A stretch of 36,165 nt of DNA from JAFGSZ01 sp964492185 (GTDB taxonomy: Bacteria > Bacteroidota > Bacteroidia > Bacteroidales > UBA10428), in the NCBI GenBank assembly GCA_964492185.1, contig CAZBJH010000020.1, forward strand, positions 1-36,165, in the 5' to 3' direction. Made by a program: the position numbers and the translations under genes. Positions 25,501 through 31,963 of the stretch are shown piece after piece (the first letter of the stretch is position 1; every line of letters begins with the position of its first letter). A model generated the notes under the pieces. It worked only from the letters and a program-made list of their open reading frames with translations, made no database searches and was not told the DNA's origin.

Positions 25501-26006
25501 AATAACTTTTTTAAAAGCTGCCACACTGTTTCAATATACCGGTTGTCATATGTAACATAAGGGTGCTCCATGTCGACCCAATATCCCATCTTTTCAGTCA
25601 GGTCTTCCCATTCCCTGGTATATTCCATTACTTTTTCGCGGCATTTCTTATTATATTCCGAAACGGTGATTTTTTTACCGATATCTTCTTTGGTAATACC
25701 CTCTGATTTTTCAACACTTATTTCCACAGGCAGGCCGTGCGTATCCCAGCCTGCTTTTCGTTCGACCAGAAATCCCTGCATGCTTTTGTATCGGCAAACA
25801 ATATCTTTTATGGTTCTTGCAATAACATGGTGAATGCCCGGCATTCCATTTGCTGAGGGAGGTCCTTCGTAGAAAACATAGGCCTGACCCTCACGCCTGT
25901 TATCCAGTAACTTTTGGAAAGTATCCTCCTCATGCCATCGCGCCTGCATCTCGCTATTGATCTTTGCAAGATCAAAATTTTTATATTCAGGAAATTTCCT
26001 GCTCAT
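22560..26006 (-). CDS. ileS: Isoleucyl-tRNA synthetase, long (type 2-like)
   Basis: A class I synthetase of 1148 residues that charges tRNA-Ile. The HIGH motif appears as GMPGIHH within GPPSANGMPGIHHVIART, the KMSKR loop as NGNKMSKRLGN, and the editing domain (with TTPWTLPSNTALA) between them is complete. The PGIHH form of HIGH, the length and the lack of the C-terminal zinc finger of E. coli IleS match the eukaryote-like type 2 enzymes, which are typically insensitive to mupirocin. The frame could extend 22 codons upstream (26072), but ATG 26006 gives the standard MSRKFPEYKNF start. It heads the dksA-like/lspA unit. Confidence 0.96.
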   Translation of the reverse strand: MSRKFPEYKNFDLAKINSEMQARWHEEDTFQKLLDNRREGQAYVFYEGPPSANGMPGIHHVIARTIKDIVCRYKSMQGFLVERKAGWDTHGLPVEISVEKSEGITKEDIGKKITVSEYNKKCREKVMEYTREWEDLTEKMGYWVDMEHPYVTYDNRYIETVWQLLKKLFDKGLLYKGYSIQPYSPAAGSGLSSHELNQPGCYRDIKDTTCVAQFKAIRDSKSEFLFEGTDTDIYFLAWTTTPWTLPSNTALATGADITYVKVKTYNPYTGLPVTVILAKDLLNIYFNPKNKDLPVEDYQKGNKNIPYKILDEYKGKELENITYEQLIPWIKPREKAFRVLTGDFVTTGEGTGIVHIAPTFGADDYRMSKQYDIPPLIVVDKNGQTAPLVDRKGRFFRLEDLDKGFINTNVNREAYHEFAGRYVKNEYDENLDKDAPTVDIDISVLLKKENKAFRIEKHVHNYPHCWRTDKPVLYYPLDSWFIKTTACKEQMMRLNDTINWKPEATGTGRFGKWLANLVDWNLSRSRYWGTPLPIWRTEDKKEQKCIGSVAELKAEIDQSVNAGFMETNPLAGYTEGDYSDSNYEDFDLHRPFVDEVILVSGSGKKMLREADLIDVWFDSGAMPYAQVHYPFEVNEDAFLETRQGYFPADFIAEGVDQTRGWFFTLHAIAVMLFDSVAFRNIISNGLVLDKNGNKMSKRLGNAVDPFEAITKYGSDPLRWYMITNAQPWDNLKFDFEGVDEVKRKFFSTLYNTYSFFALYANIDGFDPSTDSIPVKDRPEIDRWIISVLNTLIKDTGEYLDNYELTKAGRAIQFFVTENLSNWYVRLNRKRYWGSEFPADKLAAYQTLYTCLKTVTLLAAPIAPFYSDKLFRDLKQNCNGKNESVHLKYFPKYDQNLIDKDLEERMEIAQRISSMVLGLRRKVNIKVRQPLGKIMIPVTESNFENKFEAVRELILSEVNVKEVEYIKDTSGILVKKIKPNFKLLGPRYGKLMKQISAAIGKMGQEDIQHFEAKGEYEINIDGQAVKLSPEDVEIISEDIPGWLVASDGKLTVALDIGISEDLKQEGIAREFINRIQNLRKDSGFEVTDKIIVNIKKNKLINRAVENYRDYIGSQTLAKQINLVDDLNGNGAHKVELDEETETLIKIIKI

Positions 26007-26041
26007 GGAAACAATGTTTTGTGCTGTAAATAAAAATTGCA

Positions 26042-26073
26042 CAAAGATAGATTTATGCACATAAAAAAACAAT
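26042..26073 (-). promoter_or_regulatory. Candidate promoter of ileS
   Basis: On the minus strand TATCTTTG (26042-26049) matches the Bacteroidetes -7 consensus TAnnTTTG, and ATTG (26070-26073) lies 20 bases upstream, close to the -33 TTTG. Predicted transcription start is about 30 bases before the ileS start codon. This is the best-formed promoter candidate in the window. Confidence 0.55.
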
Positions 26074-26190
26074 TATAAAACATGTAAAAAGAAATCATGA
26101 AGGTTAGTCTGTTTTATTGCCTTCACAGGGCTGAAGCTTTAATGAAATTTTCTTGCCGTGATGAAAGTCCTTTTCTTATAAAATATTTTT

Positions 26191-26325
26191 AATAATGCCC
26201 CTCAAGGACCGATTGTTTCGAACCGCTCCCCAAGCGGTTCGACTTACTTTTTATGTGGAAGATAAAAAGTAGGTCGAACTGCCTCGGGGGTAGTTCGAAA
26301 TCCCGGCCCGCGGGACAGCATTATT
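26191..26325. repeat. Nested palindromic element between ileS and the sensor kinase
   Basis: An about 135-base structured region. Outer pairs are AATAATGC / GCATTATT (26191-26198 and 26318-26325) and TTTCGAAC / GTTCGAAA (26216-26223 and 26293-26300). Inside are three hairpins: AACCGCT-AGCGGTT (26221-26239), a long stem GACTTACTTTTTAT paired with ATAAAAAGTAGGTC, and AACTGCC with the imperfect partner GGGTAGTT. The layout is cloverleaf-like. There is no coding frame and no tRNA signature. The remainder of 26074-26358 holds only short AT-rich sequence. Confidence 0.6.
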
Positions 26326-26358
26326 TTTTTTATAATATTAATACTACAGCGTAGTATA

Positions 26359-27399
26359 TCATGCTTTCTTTAAAGTAAAGGCAAATGATGTACCATGGCC
26401 TGATTTACTTCGTACATTGATGGTTTGGTTATGTGCTTCAATAATGTGCTTCACAATGGACAAACCAAGCCCTGTTCCCCCCATTTCCCGTGAACGGCTT
26501 TTATCGGCACGATAGAAACGTTCAAATATCCTGGGCAGATCTTTAACGGAAATTCCGATACCGTCATCAGCGATCTCTATGAGTATGTTTTCGCCCATAT
26601 CAAGGAAATCAACCGTGGTTTTCCCGTTTTTGTTGCCGTATTTAATTGAGTTGACAATGAGGTTGTTTACTGCATCGAGAATCTGTTTCTTATCACCGTA
26701 TACATATAATGGTTTTTCCGGCCTGTTTTTAAACCTGAGCTTTATTTTATGATCTTTACTCATTGTTTCATTAATTTCAAATGCCTCGTCAAAGGTTTGA
26801 ACGATATTGAATTTACGCGTATCCGGTTTCAGTTCGCCTGATTCGAGCCGGCTTATGGATTCAAGATCATTTATCGTGGAGATCATCCGGTTTACACTTT
26901 TCTCCGTCCGCTCAAGATACATTCTGTTTACCATCGGATCATCAAGGCCGCCGTCAAGCAGTGTCAATACATAACCCTGTATGTTAAATACGGGGGTTTT
27001 CAGTTCATGGGAGACATTCCCCACAAATTCACGCCGGTATTTTTCAAGTTGTTGAAGGCGGGTGATTTCTTTTGCCCTGTTCTTTGCCCAATCCAGCACT
27101 TCGTATTGTATTTTATTGACAGAATCTTTTTCCTCAAGGTCTTCACGCAGTTTTTTTTCGGGTATGTTGATGTTATGAATTGTTTTGTAGATGGGATTGA
27201 TCTTTTCAAAAATAAAACTATTCAGGTAATAATAATTGTTGAAATAAACCAGCACGAAGATCAGCACTAAAAAAAATGCAGAGATCAACAGTGTGTTTCC
27301 AAAATTCATAATGGATGATCCGGCAATGATTATACCGCTCATTATGGTGGTTATTGCAGCTATACGCAACGCCATTACACGGGGAGTAGTGTTTTTCAT
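26359..27399 (-). CDS. Sensor histidine kinase, PhoR-like
   Basis: A 346-residue membrane sensor kinase. Two membrane helices (about 10-30 and 36-54) have almost no periplasmic loop between them, then a linker and the HisKA domain with phosphoacceptor His131 in FVGNVSHELKTP. The ATPase domain has the N box (NNLIVNSIKYG), G1 (DDGIGI), F box (IFERFYRADKSRS) and G2 (GGTGLGLSIVKHI). The form is that of PhoR-type kinases of Bacteroidetes, which usually sit beside an OmpR-type regulator. No such regulator is here: upstream is a mobile-element tandem, then ribE. A stimulus from within the membrane is likely, given the tiny loop. Confidence 0.93.
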   Translation of the reverse strand: MKNTTPRVMALRIAAITTIMSGIIIAGSSIMNFGNTLLISAFFLVLIFVLVYFNNYYYLNSFIFEKINPIYKTIHNINIPEKKLREDLEEKDSVNKIQYEVLDWAKNRAKEITRLQQLEKYRREFVGNVSHELKTPVFNIQGYVLTLLDGGLDDPMVNRMYLERTEKSVNRMISTINDLESISRLESGELKPDTRKFNIVQTFDEAFEINETMSKDHKIKLRFKNRPEKPLYVYGDKKQILDAVNNLIVNSIKYGNKNGKTTVDFLDMGENILIEIADDGIGISVKDLPRIFERFYRADKSRSREMGGTGLGLSIVKHIIEAHNQTINVRSKSGHGTSFAFTLKKA

Positions 27400-27497
27400 T
27401 TATATTGGTTTTTTTGTCCGTATCATTTACCGGCTCTGTATTTTTTCCATACATTTTCTATCTTGTACCATTGGCTTTGCCGGACCGAGGGTAAATA

Positions 27498-27660
27498 GTG
27501 CCTGTCCATAAAGTCCCATTTGCCGCGTTACGTTTGTCCGAAAATTGCTCATTCACGATAAGTAAACTCCGCGTTTTCGGACCGCGCGAGCCTTGCAAAT
27601 TGAACTTTCTGAACAGACACATGTCCGGTTAAACATTTTGACTAATTTATTGACAGACTC
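27498..27660 (-). mobile_element. MITE-like hairpin element, family A, copy 4 (long form, inverted)
   Basis: A 163-bp copy in opposite orientation to the others, with TA at 27496-27497 and 27661-27662. Its terminal sequences are GTGCCTGTCCATAAAGT on one side and GACAGACTC on the other. It lies about 100 bases upstream of the sensor kinase start, and its outer end abuts family B copy 2, whose own left end is missing. Confidence 0.87.
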
Positions 27661-27662
27661 TA

Positions 27663-27884
27663 AGTAGAAATGAATGCAAATTACGTAATATGCAGAAAAA
27701 CATTAGAATAACAAAACTGAATCGTGAATTTTATTTTCATTCATTTTTACAAAGCGCACCAGTTTCAGGGCATATGCTTTTCAGGGTATCTGCTTTATTG
27801 CGAAAGTTTCGCGGCAGGTCTTTACGGCTTCATCTTTCGATGCCCTGCATATGTAATAAACCTGATGCACGAATAAAACAGGTT
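27663..27884. mobile_element. MITE-like element, family B, copy 2 (left end lost)
   Basis: About 220 bp clearly similar to 7775-7978, in the same direction, including the stretch TTTCGCGGCAGG and the right end CGAATAAAACAGGTT. The left inverted end is absent: family A copy 4 stops directly before it. A short internal duplication (TTCAGGG...GCTTT) is specific to this copy. Its right end overlaps the ribE stop codon by two bases. Confidence 0.75.
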
Positions 27885-28482
27885 ATTTTTCCATCTGTTG
27901 CCTGACGAATTTGGCAATGTATTTGCCAACAATATCGAATTCAATGTTTACCCTGGTTCCTTCCTTTATCTGGTGGAAATTTGTAATTTCCCAGGTATAG
28001 GGAATAATAGCCACATCAAACATGTTATCCCTGGAATTTACAACAGTGAGGCTTACGCCGTTTATGGTGACGGACCCCTTTTCCACAGTGATATGATCAT
28101 CACTGGCAGGCTCATATTCGAACGTATAATACCAGCTTCCTTCTGCTTCTCTTACTGATCTGCAAACCGCTGTTTGATCCACATGACCCTGCACTATATG
28201 CCCGTCAAGCCTCCCGTCAATTTTTACACTTCGCTCAAGGTTAACCTTATCACCAATTTTCAGATCTCCCAGATTTGACTTTAGCAGGGTTTCCTGTATG
28301 GCCGTTACCGTATAAGTTTTTCCTTCTTTTTTGACAACTGTGAGGCAAACACCATTATGTGAGATGCTTTGATCAATTGTCAACTCATCAACAAAAGAAC
28401 ATTCCATAGTAATGTGAAGGTTATCCTTTTCTTTTTCCAGATTTACTACTTTAGCGGCTTGTTCAACTATTCCTGAAAACAT
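27883..28482 (-). CDS. ribE: Riboflavin synthase, alpha chain
   Basis: A 199-residue protein that dismutates two molecules of 6,7-dimethyl-8-ribityllumazine to riboflavin. It has two similar lumazine-binding barrels: the first starts MFSGIVEQAAKV and contains ISHNGVCLTV, the second starts GHVDQTAV and contains VTINGVSLTVV; both hold the conserved substrate-binding pattern. The final helix, for trimerisation, is intact up to KFVRQQMEK. The stop codon overlaps the end of a family B element, but the length is normal for the family. No other riboflavin gene is adjacent. Confidence 0.95.
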   Translation of the reverse strand: MFSGIVEQAAKVVNLEKEKDNLHITMECSFVDELTIDQSISHNGVCLTVVKKEGKTYTVTAIQETLLKSNLGDLKIGDKVNLERSVKIDGRLDGHIVQGHVDQTAVCRSVREAEGSWYYTFEYEPASDDHITVEKGSVTINGVSLTVVNSRDNMFDVAIIPYTWEITNFHQIKEGTRVNIEFDIVGKYIAKFVRQQMEK

Positions 28483-28506
28483 ATTTTTTTGTATTAGATT
28501 AATATA

Positions 28507-28523
28507 CGCATGAATAACACAGG
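28507..28523. repeat. Isolated family B end
   Basis: ACGCATGAATAACACAGGTT closely matches the right end of family B copy 1 (GCATGAATAATACAGGTT). No matching interior or left end is found before it. It lies in the divergent promoter region of ribE and the SDR gene and may be a remnant. Confidence 0.4.
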
Positions 28524-28541
28524 TTTATACAGGCAGATTCA

Positions 28542-28557
28542 TATCTTTGCAAAGATA
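28542..28557. promoter_or_regulatory. Divergent overlapping -7 elements in a palindrome
   Basis: TATCTTTGCAAAGATA is a perfect 16-bp palindrome, and each strand reads TATCTTTG, a match to TAnnTTTG. It lies 60 bases before the ribE start on one side and 64 bases before the SDR gene on the other, so one site could serve two divergent promoters. Good -33 matches are not obvious for either direction. Confidence 0.45.
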
Positions 28558-28620
28558 AGGTTCCGGAGTAAATATTCATTAAATTTTGACAGTTAAACTG
28601 GATTTAAAACAAGATTCCAA

Positions 28621-29631
28621 ATGATATTAGTTACCGGGGGTACCGGATTGATAGGATCACATCTGCTTTATGAACTCGCGGTAAGAGGTATGCCTTTACG
28701 TTCAGTAAGCAGGGATCCGGGGAAGCTCAGTTTGGTAAAACAGGTTTTTTCAATTTATGCCGGTAATGATGATGAGCTTGTCAGTAATATCGACTGGCGT
28801 TTCGGGGATATACGCGACGAAGGATTAGTTGATGAAATAACTGATGGTATTGAACTGATATATCATACTGCTGCCATGGTTTCCTTTTATCCCGCGAATA
28901 AAAAAAGGATGAAAGAAATTAATGTTGAAGGAACGGCATTACTTGTAAATAATGCCCTGCACAAAGGTGTCCGTAAGTTTTGTCATGTCAGTTCGGTAGC
29001 GACACTTGGTAACAGGAACGAACAGGGTTGCATAAACGAGGATAGTTACTGGAAACCTTTTAAAAACAGGTCATATTATGCCAGGAGCAAGTTCTTGTCA
29101 GAACTGGAAGTATGGAGAGCAATGGCAGAAGGTTTGCAGGCGGTGATCGTTAATCCATCGGTTGTTATCGGACCCGGTGACTGGAATGCCAGAAGCGGAA
29201 GGCTGATATCAACGGTGAATAAAGGATTGAGGTTTTATCCCGGCGGGATGACTGGTTTTGTTGATGTGAAGGATGTAGTGCGATGTATGATCGCCCTTAT
29301 GGATAGTCCCGTAACAGGTGAACGCTTTATCATTAGTTCTTCCGAGTTATCTTATAAAAATGTTTTTAAGATCATAGCAGGAGCTCTTAATAAGAAAGCT
29401 CCTGAAAAAAGAGTTTCGTCCTTGATGCTTGAAGCTGCCTGGAGGGCAGCTTTTCTCTGGTCTTTGATAAGTGGCAGCGGGCCGGCAATTACAAAAGAGA
29501 TAATCAGGGCAGGGCAACAAAAAACCTGTTATTCAAATAATAAAATAAGAAAAATTCTGAATGCTGATTTTATAACTGTTGAACGATCGCTCAAAGAAAC
29601 CTCAGCGATTTTTTATAGTGGCTTCAGATAA
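28621..29631 (+). CDS. NAD-dependent epimerase/dehydratase family protein
   Basis: A 336-residue extended short-chain dehydrogenase/reductase. The Rossmann motif GGTGLIGS is at residues 6-13, and YxxxK appears as YYARSKFLSE with the Ser of the triad in HVSSVATLG. The substrate-side patterns (VNPSVVIGPGDW, FVDVKDVVR) resemble dihydroflavonol-4-reductase-like and nucleoside-diphosphate-sugar epimerase members common in Bacteroidetes. The substrate is unknown. It is transcribed alone, away from ribE, and is followed by two mobile-element-like repeats. Confidence 0.85.
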   Translation: MILVTGGTGLIGSHLLYELAVRGMPLRSVSRDPGKLSLVKQVFSIYAGNDDELVSNIDWRFGDIRDEGLVDEITDGIELIYHTAAMVSFYPANKKRMKEINVEGTALLVNNALHKGVRKFCHVSSVATLGNRNEQGCINEDSYWKPFKNRSYYARSKFLSELEVWRAMAEGLQAVIVNPSVVIGPGDWNARSGRLISTVNKGLRFYPGGMTGFVDVKDVVRCMIALMDSPVTGERFIISSSELSYKNVFKIIAGALNKKAPEKRVSSLMLEAAWRAAFLWSLISGSGPAITKEIIRAGQQKTCYSNNKIRKILNADFITVERSLKETSAIFYSGFR

Positions 29632-29722
29632 TGGTGTCAATCTTTTTGATATCAGTAAAAGTTATTTCAGGAGTTTGAATTTCAGCGGTAGCAATTAGTT
29701 CCCCGGCGGCAACAACTAGATA

Positions 29723-29885
29723 GAGTCTGTCTATAAAGTAGTCAAAATGTTTAACTGATCATGTGTCTGTTCAGAAAGTTCAATTTGCAAGGCTCGCGCG
29801 GTCCGGAAACGCGGAGTTTACTAGTCGTAAACGAGCAATTTTCGGACAAGCGTAACGCGGCAAATGGGACTTTATGGACAGACAC
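29723..29885 (+). mobile_element. MITE-like hairpin element, family A, copy 5 (long form)
   Basis: A 163-bp copy beginning GAGTCTGTCTATAAAGT and ending GACAGACAC, with TA at 29721-29722 and 29886-29887. The inner terminal repeat is at about 29763. One stem base differs (GGTCCGGAAA against GGTCCGAAAA in the rest). It lies about 90 bases after the SDR gene. Confidence 0.87.
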
Positions 29886-29941
29886 TATATAAGTCTGAAT
29901 GCATCAGAACTTAAGACAGGCATTTATATGCTGGTCGTAGT

Positions 29942-30180
29942 TAGGGTCTGCTGAAAAAGTCTGTAGTGCATTAGATACAAGGCGGCAAAGCAAAGCTGTA
30001 TAAGAATACAGCGAGCTGCAACCAACGCGGTAGATGATGTGCTACAGACTAACGAAATATTAACCTTAATAAATGCAAAGGATTTTATTAGCATGAGTTA
30101 AAAACCTTGTACTTAACAAACAATTAGTTGCTATATTGTACTGACTATTAATCTATTTCGTGTTTTTAAGCAGGCCCTAG
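29942..30180. mobile_element. MITE-like or decayed IS element, family C
   Basis: Inverted ends TAGGGTCTGCTGAAAAA (29942-29958) and, read inverted, CTAGGGCCTGCTTAAAAA (30163-30180) bound about 239 bases. Inside, GTCTGTAG (29960) and CTACAGAC (about 30042-30049) form a second pair enclosing a long imperfect palindrome, with a perfect 7-bp hairpin GCTGTAT / ATACAGC at its tip. There is no transposase frame. It differs in sequence from families A and B. Confidence 0.65.
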
Positions 30181-30239
30181 GTAATGATGATATGAGAAAA
30201 ATAAAAAAACTGATTAAACCATAATTTCTCGTTTGCCGG

Positions 30240-30269
30240 CCGCGTATAGCTTACAGCTATAGCGGTGGA
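30240..30269. repeat. Hairpin downstream of the Wzi-like gene
   Basis: TATAGCT and AGCTATA pair around a TAC loop, extended by flanking CGC/GCG bases, giving about a 10-bp stem close to the 3' end of the minus-strand gene ending at 30292. There is no T-tract on the minus strand, so termination is uncertain. The remainder of 29632-30291 is occupied by the two elements listed separately. Confidence 0.4.
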
Positions 30270-30291
30270 GCGAGCCGAACGCGAAGAAGGA

Positions 30292-31893
30292 TTAAAGTCC
30301 TAAATACAACCCCAGGGACAGGGTGGAGGGATTGTTATGATAGAATTCCGGCGTATATTTTTCAATTTCGCCGGTGATTTTCCTGTGGTCAATCTCAACA
30401 AACAGGAACGCATCATTTATAACTTGATAGCTTGCCCGGAAACCTATTGTATGGTTTTCCCATAATATTTCATCGAGAAACCTGTTAACAACATCGATTC
30501 TGGGAGTTCCCAGGCTTTCGTGGTCGGTGCCGTGTTGTTCAAAATTGTAAAAGGTTTTGAGAGAAAGGCCACGCGAAGGCCGGTATGTCAAATCAAAATA
30601 AAATGCTCTCGAATTATCCTGCAGGTAATGCCCGAGGGTATAAAAATTGGATTCATAAGTTGTGGTTGGCATATCATGCTTGTATACCAGCGGATAACTC
30701 TGGAAATACTCACCAGAAAAAGAGATGTTACTGATGAGGTTTGATATTCTGAATCCTGCCTTCAGGCTGTAAAAATCAAAGTGCCCGTTTTCTTTTAACC
30801 TTGTGATCGACAGATCATCAAAAAAAATGGTCGCAAAAAGGTGAAGGTGCTTTATCTGTTTTGAACTGAGATCAAAAAACAGGGCAGAATTTTGGCCTCC
30901 TGAATTTGTCAGGTTTTGATTAAGAGTATGGTCAACTGATTTATATAAAAGAAAAGGGATAAGATAAGCGGGATGTATGTTCATATCACTGTATATGATG
31001 GAATTACCAAAAGAAGCATGAAAGTTTTCAAAGGGTTGAAAACTGAACATATTGGCAGCGATATATTTATTCCTGTATACCGCGCGTGTACCTGTTCCGT
31101 ATGGATTGGTGAATGTATAGCTGTTCACGCTGTCCGTTACACCTGAAACCAGCCAGCCGTGAATATAGTTAAATTCAAACCAGTGCACGGGCCGTATGTT
31201 GAGTTTGATATGGGCAAATGACGGAGGCTTTGCCGAGAGTATTGAAGGATAATTATTATAATTTCCCCATTCAATATGATCTTTTACCAGTCCTACCGTC
31301 CCCCATTTCCATGACCAGGTAAGACCACCCCTCATTTCGCTGTAATCCTGCCCGCTTTTGTAACGGGCAGCAGGCCGTTTGTTAAGGTACGCGGGGTTGG
31401 AAAACATGATCTTTTCATGGTTGTCACGAAGACTGGCATAAGCTCCGAAATGTTTTCCAATACAGGCAAATGCTTCAGCCCCGTTCCACCTGTGGTAATT
31501 ATCACCGTTCGCATTGTTCCAGTATTGGAAGCCCAGGACAGCATTTAATGATAATGTGAACAAAGAATCTTTATAATAAAAGATGTCAAAACGTTTATTA
31601 AAGTTTTTACCGGGTTTCAATTCTTTATTAAAATCTTTCAGATAAAAATCGAGCTCTTCTTTTTGCCTTTTATTCAGCCATTCACGCGATGAGTCGGCTT
31701 CAGCAAGTTTGCCGGCAATGAATTCCCTGGAATAGGGCTTAACCACAGCGTTCAGTTCAATGACCTTTTCACCTGCAAGTTCATCCAGAAATTGGTATAC
31801 CTGTGTATTGCCGACATGATAATAAACATCCTGTGATTGTACAAGCTGTATAATCGCAAAACTTAATAAAAGAATGAGGGAAACGTATCTCAA
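30292..31893 (-). CDS. Outer-membrane protein, probable Wzi-like capsule assembly family
   Basis: A protein of about 533 residues from the TTG at 31893, which gives the signal peptide MRYVSLILLLSFAIIQLVQSQ. The mature start (VYYHVGNTQVYQFLDELAGEKVIELNAVVKPYSREFI) and the following alternating aromatic strands fit the Bacteroidetes branch of the Wzi capsule-assembly family, a beta-barrel that anchors or shapes surface polysaccharide. The frame is open up to another TTG at 32007, which would overlap the upstream sugar transferase and push the signal sequence inside the protein. It follows that transferase in the same direction, supporting a role in polysaccharide assembly. Family call is moderate; outer-membrane location is strong. 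Confidence 0.7.
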   Translation of the reverse strand: MRYVSLILLLSFAIIQLVQSQDVYYHVGNTQVYQFLDELAGEKVIELNAVVKPYSREFIAGKLAEADSSREWLNKRQKEELDFYLKDFNKELKPGKNFNKRFDIFYYKDSLFTLSLNAVLGFQYWNNANGDNYHRWNGAEAFACIGKHFGAYASLRDNHEKIMFSNPAYLNKRPAARYKSGQDYSEMRGGLTWSWKWGTVGLVKDHIEWGNYNNYPSILSAKPPSFAHIKLNIRPVHWFEFNYIHGWLVSGVTDSVNSYTFTNPYGTGTRAVYRNKYIAANMFSFQPFENFHASFGNSIIYSDMNIHPAYLIPFLLYKSVDHTLNQNLTNSGGQNSALFFDLSSKQIKHLHLFATIFFDDLSITRLKENGHFDFYSLKAGFRISNLISNISFSGEYFQSYPLVYKHDMPTTTYESNFYTLGHYLQDNSRAFYFDLTYRPSRGLSLKTFYNFEQHGTDHESLGTPRIDVVNRFLDEILWENHTIGFRASYQVINDAFLFVEIDHRKITGEIEKYTPEFYHNNPSTLSLGLYLGL

Positions 31894-31963
31894 AATATGT
31901 TGTTTTTTGTAAAAATAATAAAGAATTGCCGAATAGCATTTTGATATATCCGGAAGAGGGGGG

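Noticed and set aside
22786..25833. Several long open frames on the plus strand opposite ileS
   Set aside because: They are antisense shadows: ileS has all expected motifs over this interval, and the opposite frames show no family pattern or start signals.
26191..26325. tRNA gene suggested by the cloverleaf-like layout
   Set aside because: There is no TTCGANNC/T-loop with matching D-loop, acceptor stem or anticodon arrangement; the length and stems do not fit.
29942..30180. Complete insertion sequence
   Set aside because: Only about 239 bases between the ends and no open frame for a transposase; it can only be a derivative.
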